From contig NZ_BBPI01000034.1 of the NCBI RefSeq assembly GCF_000787715.1, positions 62,001 through 126,000 of the forward strand: 64,000 nucleotides of DNA, given 5' to 3'. The notes below the pieces were generated by a model. It was given only the letters and a program-made list of their open reading frames with translations, did no database searches and had not been told where the DNA came from. Positions 37,396 to 45,506 of the stretch are shown here, piece after piece. The position numbers and the translations under genes were made by a program. This DNA is from Sphingomonas parapaucimobilis NBRC 15100 (GTDB lineage: Bacteria > Pseudomonadota > Alphaproteobacteria > Sphingomonadales > Sphingomonadaceae). Every line of letters starts with the position of its first letter. Position 1 is the stretch's first letter.

Positions 37396-38354
37396 GGATC
37401 GTCCTGCCGCCCCGGATCGACCCGGCTGCCGTGGCGAACGGCGATCCGGCGGCGGTCGTGACATTGGGCGGCGAGACGATGGGGACGATGTGGCGGGTGC
37501 TCTACGCCACCCGCGACGTGCCCGGCGCGCAAGGCGTGGGTGTGGCGGTGCAGGCGCGACTGGACGATCTGGTCGCGCAGATGAGCCACTGGGCGACCGA
37601 CTCGGAGCTGGTGCGATTCAATCGTTCGGCACCGGGCAGCTGGAGCGCGCTGCCGCCCGATTTCGCAGCGGTGATCGACACGGCCCTGCGCGTCGCAGCG
37701 CTGAGCGACGGCGCGTTCGATCCGGCGATCGGGCATCTGGTCGATCTCTGGGGCCATGGGCCGAAGGGGCCGCAGCCCGTGCCCGATGCGGCGGCGATCG
37801 AGCAGGCCCGGTCCGTGAGTGGCTGGCGGCACCTGCGCTGGAATGCCGAAGGGGCGACGCTGTGGCAGCCGGGCGGCATCGCGCTCGACCTGTCAGGCAT
37901 CGCCAAGGGCTATGCCGCCGATGCGGTCGCCGACACGCTGGCAGGCTTGGGCTTTCGACACTGCCTGGTCGAGGTGGGCGGCGAACTGGTCGGGCGCGGC
38001 ACACGGCCCGATGGCGATCCCTGGTGGGTCGATCTGGAAACACCGCCGGGCGTCGATCTGCCGCCGATGCGGGTGGCGCTGCACCAGATGGCAGTGGCGG
38101 GCAGCGGGACCTATCGCAAGGGCGAGCACGGCCTCGATCCGCGTGCCGGGTATGCGCCGACGAACGGGGTGATCGCCGTCCATGTCGTCGCCGAAACCGC
38201 GATGCTGGCCGATGCGCTGGCGACCGCCGTCGCGGTGCTGTTCCCCGACCTGTCCGCGCTGGCGCCGATGCAGGTGGCGGCGCGGGTCGTGGTGCGTAGG
38301 GGGGATGGAGTGGAGGAAATTTTGACGAAGCCGCTTCGGACAATGCTCGCCTGA
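37392..38354 (+). CDS. apbE: ApbE-type FAD:protein FMN transferase
   Basis: Transfers FMN from FAD to Thr/Ser in target proteins. 320 residues. Family motifs: GETMGTMWRV at the N-terminus, SDGAFDPAIGHLVDLWG, LDLSGIAKGYAAD, a late GLDPRAGYAP corresponding to the HIxDPxTG block, and ADALATAVAVLF. The GTG start overlaps the DUF4198 stop. No signal peptide or lipobox is visible, although ApbE proteins are usually exported. A misplaced start, an uncommon export route or a cytosolic role must be considered. The DUF2271 protein upstream is the probable substrate. Confidence 0.9.
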   Translation: MRIVLPPRIDPAAVANGDPAAVVTLGGETMGTMWRVLYATRDVPGAQGVGVAVQARLDDLVAQMSHWATDSELVRFNRSAPGSWSALPPDFAAVIDTALRVAALSDGAFDPAIGHLVDLWGHGPKGPQPVPDAAAIEQARSVSGWRHLRWNAEGATLWQPGGIALDLSGIAKGYAADAVADTLAGLGFRHCLVEVGGELVGRGTRPDGDPWWVDLETPPGVDLPPMRVALHQMAVAGSGTYRKGEHGLDPRAGYAPTNGVIAVHVVAETAMLADALATAVAVLFPDLSALAPMQVAARVVVRRGDGVEEILTKPLRTMLA

Positions 38355-38356
38355 CT

Positions 38357-38475
38357 TTCCCCCCTGTAAGAGGAGGGGGACCAGCGAAGCTGGTGGAGGG
38401 GTGTCCCCCCTCTCGATGGCGCGACACCCCTCCGTCAGTCCTGCGGACTGCCACCTCCCCTTGCAGGGGAGGAAT
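38357..38475. repeat. Palindromic intergenic repeat, family B copy 1
   Basis: About 119 bases fill nearly the whole gap between the convergent ApbE and receptor genes. The outer arms are CCCCTGTAAGAGGAGG-like and CCTCCCCTTGCAGGGGAGG; inner arms GGAGGGGTGTC and GACACCCCTCC pair as well. Copies 2 and 3 are at 41627-41745 and 43834-43951. It may act as a bidirectional terminator. Confidence 0.88.
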
Positions 38476-38480
38476 TTGGT

Positions 38481-40577
38481 TCAGAACCGCCCCCTGAGCG
38501 TCACGCGCACATTGCGCGGCGCGCCGGGCATCGTCCACACATCGGCATAGCTGCTGGCGATGTAATAGGTATCGAACAGGTTATCGAGGTCGAGCCGCAC
38601 GTCGAAGCGCGGGTTGACCGCCCAGCTCGCATCCAGTCGCGCCACCGTATAGGCGGGCAGGCGATAGCCGCTGGCGAAGGGATCGCCATTGCGCGCACCC
38701 ACATGGGTCACCCCGCCGCCCAGCGTCACCACGCCCAGCCGCTGATGCAGGTCGAGCGCCGCCAGATGCCTGGGCACATTGGACAGCATCGTGCCGATCA
38801 GCGCCGCATTCTTGTCGTTGCGCACCGTCGCATCGGTATAGCTATAGGTCGCGGTGCCGGTCAGGCCGCTGGCCAAATGCAGGTCGGCGACCGTCTCGAC
38901 GCCCCGTGACCGCTGGCGACCGATCTGCGTCTTGACGAAGACGTCGATGGCATTGGGGTTCAGCACGTTGCGCTTGGTCATGGTGAACAGCGCGGTCTGG
39001 CCGGTCAGCGCGCCGCCGAACAGGCTGTACTTCGCGCCGACCTCGGTCGAGCTGCTGCGCTCGGCATCGAAGCTGCTGACCCCGTCCGGGGGGTTGAGCC
39101 GCAGCGACTGGCCCCAGCTGGTGAAGAGCGAGACGTGCGGGCTCGCCGCCCAGGTCAGCGCCGCGCGCGGGGTGATGCCGCGATCGACCGTATTCAGCAC
39201 CAGGTTGCCGCGCGCATAATTGGTCATCGTCTCGCGGAAATTGTTCCAGCGCGCGCCGATCAGCGCGGTGAAGTCGCCGAAGCGGATCAGGTCCTGCGCA
39301 TAGACGCTCTCGCTGCGGAACGCGTGGTGACGGTCCTGGAACGCGGTCGGCACCGGCAGCGGCTGGCCATAGACGGGGTTGAAGGCGTCGATGGTCAGGA
39401 TCGGCGCGCCCGGTCGCCCGCGCGCCTGGTCCATGCGGAAGTCCAGGCCATGCCGCACCCGGTCGACCCCGACACGGATGTCGTGCGACAGGCCCAGCCA
39501 GTCGACCTTGGCGGTCAGCTCGGCCCGCGCCGTCAGGTCCTGCCAGCGGAAATCGTGGAAACGGCGCGACCGACCGATCGTCCGGCCATCGGCCTGCACC
39601 CCGCGCGCGCCGAAATCGACTTGCGTGGCATAGCCGGTCAGGAAGCCGTCACGGCTCGACAGCCCGGCCTCCAGCGAGATGCGGTCGGTCAGCGCGGCAA
39701 AGACGCTGCCCTGTTGCCACAGCATGCGCTGGGTCATGCGGCCATCGGCGGGCTCGCCCAGAAAGGTGTCGCGGTCCATGGCGCGCGCATCGCCCCTGAT
39801 CGCCGCCACGCCGCGATCGATCGGCGCGCGGTTGCGCATGAACTCGCCCTGATAGAGGAAGCGCAGGTCCTGCGTCGGGGTGAACGAGACCGAGGGTGCG
39901 ATCAGCAGGCGGTCGGTGTGGACATGGTCGCGGAAGCTGTCGCCTTCCTCCGCCACGCCGATCAGTCGCGCGGACAGGGTGCTTGTCACCGGGCCGCTGA
40001 TATCGCCCGTCGCGCGCACCCGGTTCCAGCTGCCATAGCTGAGCGACGCTTCGCCCCGTGGCGTGGGCGTCGGCGCCTTGGTGACGATGTTCAGCGACCC
40101 GCCCGGCTCGCCCATGCCCGACAGCGCGGCGGCGGCGCCCTTCAGGAACTCGAAGCGCTCGACCGTGGCGACATCGACCGGGGCGTTGAAGCCCAGATTG
40201 CTGCTGAAGCGGTTGATGAGGATGTCGGGGCCGCTATTCTCGTTCCCTGCAAAGCCGCGAATGGCATATTTGTCCCACAGCCCGCCAAAGTCGTTCTGCC
40301 GCGACACGCCGCCCGCCAGGTCGATCGTGTCGTCCAGCCGCGTCGCGCCGGTCCGGTCGATGATCGCACGGTCGATGACGCGCAGGGACTGCGGATAGCG
40401 GTTGGGGGGCGTGTCGGTGCCGGTGATGCTGGCATTGGCATCGCGCAAGGCCGTGACGACGATATCCTTCTGCGCGTCGCTGCCGCCATCGACCGGGGCG
40501 GCCAGCGTCTGCGCCGCCGCATCCTGGCTCATCGCCACCCCGGCCAGCAGCATCGCCCGCCAGATCACCTTCGACAT
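38481..40577 (-). CDS. TonB-dependent siderophore receptor
   Basis: A second ferric-siderophore receptor, 698 residues. The start at 40577 gives the signal peptide MSKVIWRAMLLAGVAM to DAAAQ. Plug blocks: DIVVTALRDANASITGTDTP, YPQSLRVIDRAIIDRTG, YAIRGFAGNENSGPDILINR and GEPGGSLNIVTKAPTPT. The C-terminus NVRVTLRGRF ends in Phe. A Fur-like box lies just upstream. It converges on the ApbE operon, so two iron-controlled receptors bracket the flavin genes. Confidence 0.93.
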   Translation of the reverse strand: MSKVIWRAMLLAGVAMSQDAAAQTLAAPVDGGSDAQKDIVVTALRDANASITGTDTPPNRYPQSLRVIDRAIIDRTGATRLDDTIDLAGGVSRQNDFGGLWDKYAIRGFAGNENSGPDILINRFSSNLGFNAPVDVATVERFEFLKGAAAALSGMGEPGGSLNIVTKAPTPTPRGEASLSYGSWNRVRATGDISGPVTSTLSARLIGVAEEGDSFRDHVHTDRLLIAPSVSFTPTQDLRFLYQGEFMRNRAPIDRGVAAIRGDARAMDRDTFLGEPADGRMTQRMLWQQGSVFAALTDRISLEAGLSSRDGFLTGYATQVDFGARGVQADGRTIGRSRRFHDFRWQDLTARAELTAKVDWLGLSHDIRVGVDRVRHGLDFRMDQARGRPGAPILTIDAFNPVYGQPLPVPTAFQDRHHAFRSESVYAQDLIRFGDFTALIGARWNNFRETMTNYARGNLVLNTVDRGITPRAALTWAASPHVSLFTSWGQSLRLNPPDGVSSFDAERSSSTEVGAKYSLFGGALTGQTALFTMTKRNVLNPNAIDVFVKTQIGRQRSRGVETVADLHLASGLTGTATYSYTDATVRNDKNAALIGTMLSNVPRHLAALDLHQRLGVVTLGGGVTHVGARNGDPFASGYRLPAYTVARLDASWAVNPRFDVRLDLDNLFDTYYIASSYADVWTMPGAPRNVRVTLRGRF

Positions 40578-40613
40578 ATACGGCCCCCAATCGATTTCGA
40601 CGCGGCCAATATC

Positions 40614-40632
40614 GATAATGCTAATAACTCTC
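40614..40632. promoter_or_regulatory. Fur-box-like site upstream of the second siderophore receptor
   Basis: GATAATGCTAATAACTCTC matches 15 of 19 positions of the Fur consensus, with an intact GATAATG half. It lies 36 bases upstream of the receptor's start codon (receptor on the minus strand). Confidence 0.7.
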
Positions 40633-40761
40633 AATCGGAAATTGGATCTGTTTTGGTTTGGTCGGTGGGATGACGTAGCGTGTCACGCGCCTGCCATGCG
40701 ACGCAGCCATGGGCCTCGGGCGGCGTTGCGCCTTGGCATAAGTCTATGAAGGATGATCGAA

Positions 40762-41622
40762 ATGACGGTGGTGCGGCGGACGATTCGTGGTGTGGCTCTG
40801 GCAGCGGCGGGGTTGCTGGCGGCGGCAGGGGCGATGGCCCAGCCCCTCACTGGGCCGATCAAGGTCATGACCTTCAATGTCCGCTATGCCTCGGACGAGG
40901 GCGCGACGCGCTGGGCCGTGCGGCGGCCGGTGATGGTGGCGCTGATCCGCCGTGCCGCGCCCGATGTGATCGGGACGCAGGAACTGCTCCAGCGGCAGGG
41001 CGACGACCTGACCCGTGCGCTCCCCGGCTATCGCTGGTTCGGGCGCGACCGGATGGGCGGGCATGCCAATGAGCATATGGGCATTCTCTATCGTCCCGAC
41101 CGGCTGACCCTGGTCGAGCATGGCGACTTCTGGCTGTCCGAGACGCCGGACGTCGTCGGCAGCCAGAGCTGGGGCACCGACCTGCCGCGCATGGCGAACT
41201 GGGCGGTGTTCGAGACGAAGGGGGCGAAGCCGCATCGCTTCCTGTTCCTCGACACCCATCTGGCGCACCGTGACGAGGATGCCGAGGCGCGCGACAAGGC
41301 GGCGGCGCTGATCCTGGCGCGGCTCCCTGCGCTGGCGAAGGGCCTGCCGGTCGTGGTGGCGGGCGACATGAACGCGCGGCCCGACACGGCGGCCTATCGC
41401 CGCTTTGCGGCGGCGATGACCGACGCCTGGCCCGCCGCCGCGCGACGCGAGGGGCCGGAGATGACCTTCCACGACTTCACCGGCACGCCCGACCGGCGGA
41501 TCGATTATCTGTTCCTGCGCGGGTTCAAGGCGGACGCGATTGCGACCGATACCTATCATCAGGGCGGGACGTACCCATCGGATCACTTCCCGATCGAGGC
41601 GACGCTGACGTTTGCTAAGTAA
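40762..41622 (+). CDS. Exported endonuclease/exonuclease/phosphatase-family protein
   Basis: A 286-residue secreted metal-dependent phosphoesterase. The start at 40762 has GAAGG at good distance; 40753 is too close to it. Signal peptide MTVVRRTIRG to AGAMAQ. EEP motifs: KVMTFNVRYAS (Asn), DVIGTQELL (metal Glu), FLDTHLAHRDEDAEA (His), VVAGDMNARPDT (Asp and Asn), RRIDYLFLRG and YPSDHFPIEA (Asp-His). Substrates in the family range from sugar phosphates and lipids to nucleic acids, and none can be chosen here. Confidence 0.9.
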   Translation: MTVVRRTIRGVALAAAGLLAAAGAMAQPLTGPIKVMTFNVRYASDEGATRWAVRRPVMVALIRRAAPDVIGTQELLQRQGDDLTRALPGYRWFGRDRMGGHANEHMGILYRPDRLTLVEHGDFWLSETPDVVGSQSWGTDLPRMANWAVFETKGAKPHRFLFLDTHLAHRDEDAEARDKAAALILARLPALAKGLPVVVAGDMNARPDTAAYRRFAAAMTDAWPAAARREGPEMTFHDFTGTPDRRIDYLFLRGFKADAIATDTYHQGGTYPSDHFPIEATLTFAK

Positions 41623-41626
41623 GCTA

Positions 41627-41745
41627 TTCCTCCCCTGTAAGGGGAGGTGGCGCGCGCAGCGCGTCGGAGGGGTGTCCCGCTATCGAGAGGGTGACACCCC
41701 TCCGTCAGGGCTTCGCCCTGCCACCTCCCCTTGCAGGGGAGGAAT
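41627..41745. repeat. Palindromic intergenic repeat, family B copy 2
   Basis: The outer arms are 26 bases long (41627/8 onward, TTCCTCCCCTGTAAGGGGAG core, versus CTCCCCTTGCAGGGGAGGAA) with one mismatch. Inner arms GGAGGGGTGTC and GACACCCCTCC form a second stem. It starts five bases after the phosphoesterase stop. The remaining sequence up to 41853 holds only the promoter region of the next gene. Confidence 0.9.
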
Positions 41746-41853
41746 GATGAGAATCGTTTCCCGATAGCGTTATCATTTGCTCGCTCCTATGGTCCACGAG
41801 ACAGTTGATCGCGGCGCGGAATCGCGCGGCCGCGGGCATAGGAGAGGGATGAG

Positions 41854-43827
41854 ATGCGGATGGGGCATTCATGGTCCGGCGTCGGACGGCGCATGGGTTT
41901 GATGGTGTTGCTGGGCACGGCGGCGGCGTGGCCCGCCATGGCGGAGGCGCGGCCGCGAATCCTGACCCCGATGAGCGCACACGCCGTCCTGCAACGCGAC
42001 CGCCCGATCATCGTCGAGGGCGCGGCCGGGGCGGGCGAGGGCGTCACCGTGACGCTGGGCGGCGCCAGCGCCACCGCGACCGCCGATGGCAAGGGCCATT
42101 GGCGCGCGACGCTGCCCGCCATGGCGGCGACCGCGACGCCGCTGACCCTGACCGCCACCGGCAGGGACGGTACGGCCGACACGATGGGCGACCTGCTGGT
42201 CGGCGATGTCTGGCTGTGTTCGGGCCAGTCCAACATGGAATATCCGACCAAGCAGGCGCTGAACGGCGAGGGGTTGGTCCAGGGCGCGGCCAATGACCGT
42301 ATCCGCCTGCTCGACGTGGCGCATCATGTCGGCCTGTCCGCCGACGAGCCGCTGGAGAAGCGCCCGGTCTGGGCCGCCGCCTCGCCCGCCAGCGTCGCCG
42401 ATTTCTCCGCGGCCTGTTACCTGATGGTCAAGGACCTGGCGGCCAAGGCGAATGTGCCGATGGGTGCGATCGATTCGAGCTGGGGCGGGACCAAGATCCT
42501 GCCCTGGATCGACGCGATCGACGCGCGCAAGCTGCCCGGCCTGAGCGCCGATGCCGACCTGCTGGCGCTCTATGCGCGCGATCATGCGGCGGGGCTGCGT
42601 AGCTTCGGCGAGCGCTGGGGCGACTGGTGGCGCAAGGCGAGCGGGACGAAACGCGGGCAGGAGCCGTGGAACGCCCCCGACCGGCTGAGCTGGACCCCGG
42701 TGCCCAAATTTTCTCCCTGGGAGGAATGGGGCGTGCCCGCGCTCGCCGATTATAACGGGCTGGTCTGGTTCCGTCAGGGCTTCGACCTGCCGACCGCGCC
42801 GACCGGCGATGGCGTGATCGAGCTGGCGGGCATCGACGAGCTGGATACCGTCTGGGTCAATGGCGTGGTCGTCGGGGCGACCTTCGGCTGGGGCGACTGG
42901 CGGCGCTATACCGTGCCGCGCTCGGCGCTGAAGAAGGGCCGCAACGAGATCCTTGTCGGGCTGGGCGATACCTATGGTCCGGGCGGCATGTTCGGTCCGG
43001 CCGACCGGATCCGGTTCACCCCTGCGGGCGGTGCGCCGATCCCGCTCGGCACCAGCTGGCGCTATTCCATCTACAAGGCGAACGACCAGAGTTATCCGCG
43101 CAGCCCCTGGGAAAGCCATGCCGGGTTGGGTACGCTGTATAATGGCATGATCGCGCCTTTGGGGCCGATCGGGTTGAAGGGCGTGGCCTGGTATCAGGGT
43201 GAGTCGGATGTCGGCCTGGCCAGCTATGGCGATCGTCTTGCGGCACTGATGACCGGCTGGCGGCGGCAGTTCCAGAGCCAGGACCTGCCTTTCCTGATCG
43301 TGCAACTGGCCAATTTCGGATCGCCGCCGGTCAAGATCGGCGACAGCGGCTGGGCGGCCTTGCGCGAGACGCAGCGGCTGGCGGTGTTGCGCGATGCCCA
43401 TGCGGCGCTCGCGACGACGATCGATATCGGCGTGCGCAACGACATCCACCCGGCGGACAAGAACGAACTCGCCAAGCGGCTGGTCTTTGCGCAAGCCCGT
43501 CTGGAGGCGGGCGACCGCGCCAATGCGTCCGGGCCGATGATCGCCTCGGCCACCCGCGCGGGGGGTGAGGTGCTGCTGCGTTTCAACGGGGTGCAGGGGG
43601 CGCTTCATGCGTGGAGCGCAGACTCGCCGATCGGGTTCGAGCTGTGCGACGCCTCCGCCTGTCGTTATGCCAATGCGACGGTGAACGGGGCGGAGGTACG
43701 GCTGGCCGATGCGAAGCCCGGCGATGTGCGCGTGCGCTATGCCTGGGCCGATGCCCCAGTGGTCAATTTCTATGACGAAGCGCCGCATCCCGTGGTGCCG
43801 TTCGAGATGGCGATCACGGGGAACTGA
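41854..43827 (+). CDS. Sialate O-acetylesterase-like SGNH carbohydrate esterase
   Basis: A 657-residue exported esterase predicted to remove O-acetyl groups from sugars. A signal peptide precedes EARPRILTP. SGNH-type motifs: LCSGQSNMEYP (catalytic S126), SSWGGTKI, WYQGESDVG and NDIHPADK (Asp-His). A galactose-binding-like jelly roll is inserted at about 300-400 (GLVWFRQGFDLPT, ELDTVWVNGVVVG). Sialic acid is an unlikely natural substrate in a free-living sphingomonad; acetylated hemicellulose would fit the earlier glycan locus. It is flanked on both sides by family B repeats. Confidence 0.87.
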   Translation: MRMGHSWSGVGRRMGLMVLLGTAAAWPAMAEARPRILTPMSAHAVLQRDRPIIVEGAAGAGEGVTVTLGGASATATADGKGHWRATLPAMAATATPLTLTATGRDGTADTMGDLLVGDVWLCSGQSNMEYPTKQALNGEGLVQGAANDRIRLLDVAHHVGLSADEPLEKRPVWAAASPASVADFSAACYLMVKDLAAKANVPMGAIDSSWGGTKILPWIDAIDARKLPGLSADADLLALYARDHAAGLRSFGERWGDWWRKASGTKRGQEPWNAPDRLSWTPVPKFSPWEEWGVPALADYNGLVWFRQGFDLPTAPTGDGVIELAGIDELDTVWVNGVVVGATFGWGDWRRYTVPRSALKKGRNEILVGLGDTYGPGGMFGPADRIRFTPAGGAPIPLGTSWRYSIYKANDQSYPRSPWESHAGLGTLYNGMIAPLGPIGLKGVAWYQGESDVGLASYGDRLAALMTGWRRQFQSQDLPFLIVQLANFGSPPVKIGDSGWAALRETQRLAVLRDAHAALATTIDIGVRNDIHPADKNELAKRLVFAQARLEAGDRANASGPMIASATRAGGEVLLRFNGVQGALHAWSADSPIGFELCDASACRYANATVNGAEVRLADAKPGDVRVRYAWADAPVVNFYDEAPHPVVPFEMAITGN

Positions 43828-43833
43828 CCTAAA

Positions 43834-43951
43834 ATTCCTCCCCTGTAAGGGGAGGGGGACCAGCGAAGCTGATGGAGGGGTGTCACCCCTATCGAGAGCG
43901 GGACACCCCTCCGTCAGGCTTCGCCTGCCACCTCCCCTTGCAGGGGAGGAA
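43834..43951. repeat. Palindromic intergenic repeat, family B copy 3
   Basis: Same architecture as copies 1 and 2: TTCCTCCCCTGTAAGGGGAG at the left, CTCCCCTTGCAGGGGAGGAA at the right and an inner GGAGGGGTGTC / GACACCCCTCC stem. The left half (GGGGACCAGCGAAGCTG) resembles copy 1 and the right end resembles copy 2. It begins seven bases after the esterase stop codon. Confidence 0.9.
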
Positions 43952-44083
43952 AAGTGGGAAAAACACCACCACCCGACGCGTTCGACCGACCAACGCCCCC
44001 AAAATGCGCTTGAAATAAAATGTCATCCGGTTGAAAGATAGCAACGACCCGAGCGGAATCGGGCGAAGCGTTGAGGAGAGAGC

Positions 44084-45379
44084 ATGGCCGTGCCGCCAGA
44101 AGGCATTTCGCGCGCCAACCTGGCCCCGTTGCAACTGCACGTTCCCGAGCCGAAATTCCGGCCGGGCGATGCGGTCGACTTCGCCAGTGTCGAGGTTCCG
44201 CCCGCCGGTGCCCAGCGCCGCCCGGATACCGCCGCGCCCGCCGACAGCTTCCATGAACTCGCCTATACGCTGGTGCGCGTACTGGATAACGAGGGCCGCG
44301 CGGTCGGTCCCTGGGACCCCAAGCTCTCGCCTGATGGCCTGCGCCGGATGCTGCGCCACATGGTGCTGCTCCGCGCGTTCGACGAACGGATGTTCCGCGC
44401 GCAGCGGCAGGGCAAGACCAGCTTCTACATGAAGGCGCTGGGCGAGGAGGCGGTCGCCGTCGCCGCCGCCCATGCGCTGGATTATGAGGATATGTGCTTC
44501 CCGTCCTACCGCCAGCAGGGGCTGCTCATCGCGCGCGACTGGTCGCTGGTCGACATGATGAACCAGATCTATTCCAACAGCGCGGATCGGCTGGGCGGCA
44601 AGCAACTACCCATCATGTACTCCGCCAAGGAAGCCGGGTTCTTCTCGATCTCGGGCAATCTGACGACGCAATATCCGCAAGCCGTGGGCTGGGCGATGGC
44701 CTCCGCCGCCAAGGGCGATACCCGGATCGCGGCGGTGTGGTGCGGCGAGGGCTCGACGGCGGAGGGCGACTTCCACTCGGCCTGTACCTTCGCCGCCGTC
44801 TATCGCGCGCCCGTCGTGATGAACGTCGTCAACAACCAGTGGGCGATCTCCAGCTTCTCCGGCTTCGCGGGCGCGGAGGCGACGACCTTCGCCGCGCGCG
44901 CGATCGGCTATGGCATTGCGGGCCTGCGGGTCGATGGTAACGACGCGCTGGCGGTCTATGCCGCCACGCAATGGGCGGCCGAGCGGGCGCGGACCAACCA
45001 GGGGCCGACGCTGATCGAGCATTTCACCTATCGCACCGAAGGCCATTCGACCTCGGACGATCCGACCCAATATCGCTCGGCGGGCGAGCCGACCGCCTGG
45101 CCGCTGGGCGATCCGATCCGGCGGTTGAAGGATCACCTGGTCGGCCTGGGCGAGTGGGACGAAGAGCGCCACGCGACCCAGGACCGGGAAGTCGCCGAGG
45201 AAGTCCGCGCCGCGCAAAAGGCGGCCGAGGCGAACGGCATTCTCGGCCACGGTCTGCACCAGCCGCTCGACAGCCTGTTCGACGGCGTGTTCGAGGAGAT
45301 GCCCTGGCATTTGCGCGAGCAGCGCCAGCAGATGCTCGACGAAGAGCAAGCGAGCGGACGGCCATGGGCGCGGAAATGA
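44084..45379 (+). CDS. bkdA1: Branched-chain 2-oxoacid dehydrogenase E1 alpha subunit
   Basis: The thiamine-diphosphate-dependent decarboxylase alpha subunit (431 residues), acting on oxoacids from Leu, Ile and Val. TPP-binding signature: GEGSTAEGDFHSACTFAAVY followed by NVVNNQWAIS. Family blocks FYMKALGEEAVAVAAAHAL, FPSYRQQGLLIARD and FTYRTEGHSTSDDP (phosphorylation-loop region) are clear. The N-terminal extension of about 70 residues is normal for this branch. TGAGGAGAGAG gives a strong ribosome binding site. Followed by E1 beta and E2; no E3 gene is in the window. Confidence 0.93.
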   Translation: MAVPPEGISRANLAPLQLHVPEPKFRPGDAVDFASVEVPPAGAQRRPDTAAPADSFHELAYTLVRVLDNEGRAVGPWDPKLSPDGLRRMLRHMVLLRAFDERMFRAQRQGKTSFYMKALGEEAVAVAAAHALDYEDMCFPSYRQQGLLIARDWSLVDMMNQIYSNSADRLGGKQLPIMYSAKEAGFFSISGNLTTQYPQAVGWAMASAAKGDTRIAAVWCGEGSTAEGDFHSACTFAAVYRAPVVMNVVNNQWAISSFSGFAGAEATTFAARAIGYGIAGLRVDGNDALAVYAATQWAAERARTNQGPTLIEHFTYRTEGHSTSDDPTQYRSAGEPTAWPLGDPIRRLKDHLVGLGEWDEERHATQDREVAEEVRAAQKAAEANGILGHGLHQPLDSLFDGVFEEMPWHLREQRQQMLDEEQASGRPWARK

Positions 45380-45394
45380 ACCCCATCCAGCACC

Positions 45395-45494
45395 ACCCCG
45401 GCGAAGGCCGGGGTCCAGTCGCCCCGTCCTCGCGACCGCAAGGCATCGCGCGCCTCCTGTCGTCTCGCACCTGGACCCCGGCCTTCGCCGGGGC
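45395..45494. repeat. Palindromic repeat between E1 alpha and E1 beta (family D)
   Basis: A 24-base arm at 45395-45418 (CCCCGGCGAAGGCCGGGG core) and its inverted copy at 45471-45494 differ at one position. Each arm is itself palindromic. The element starts 15 bases after the E1 alpha stop and ends 12 bases before the E1 beta start. It fills the intercistronic gap. Confidence 0.88.
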
Positions 45495-45506
45495 GGAAGA
45501 CAAACG

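Noticed and set aside
38357-43951. CRISPR array, because of several repeated palindromes
   Set aside because: Copies are kilobases apart, near gene ends, and not separated by uniform spacers.
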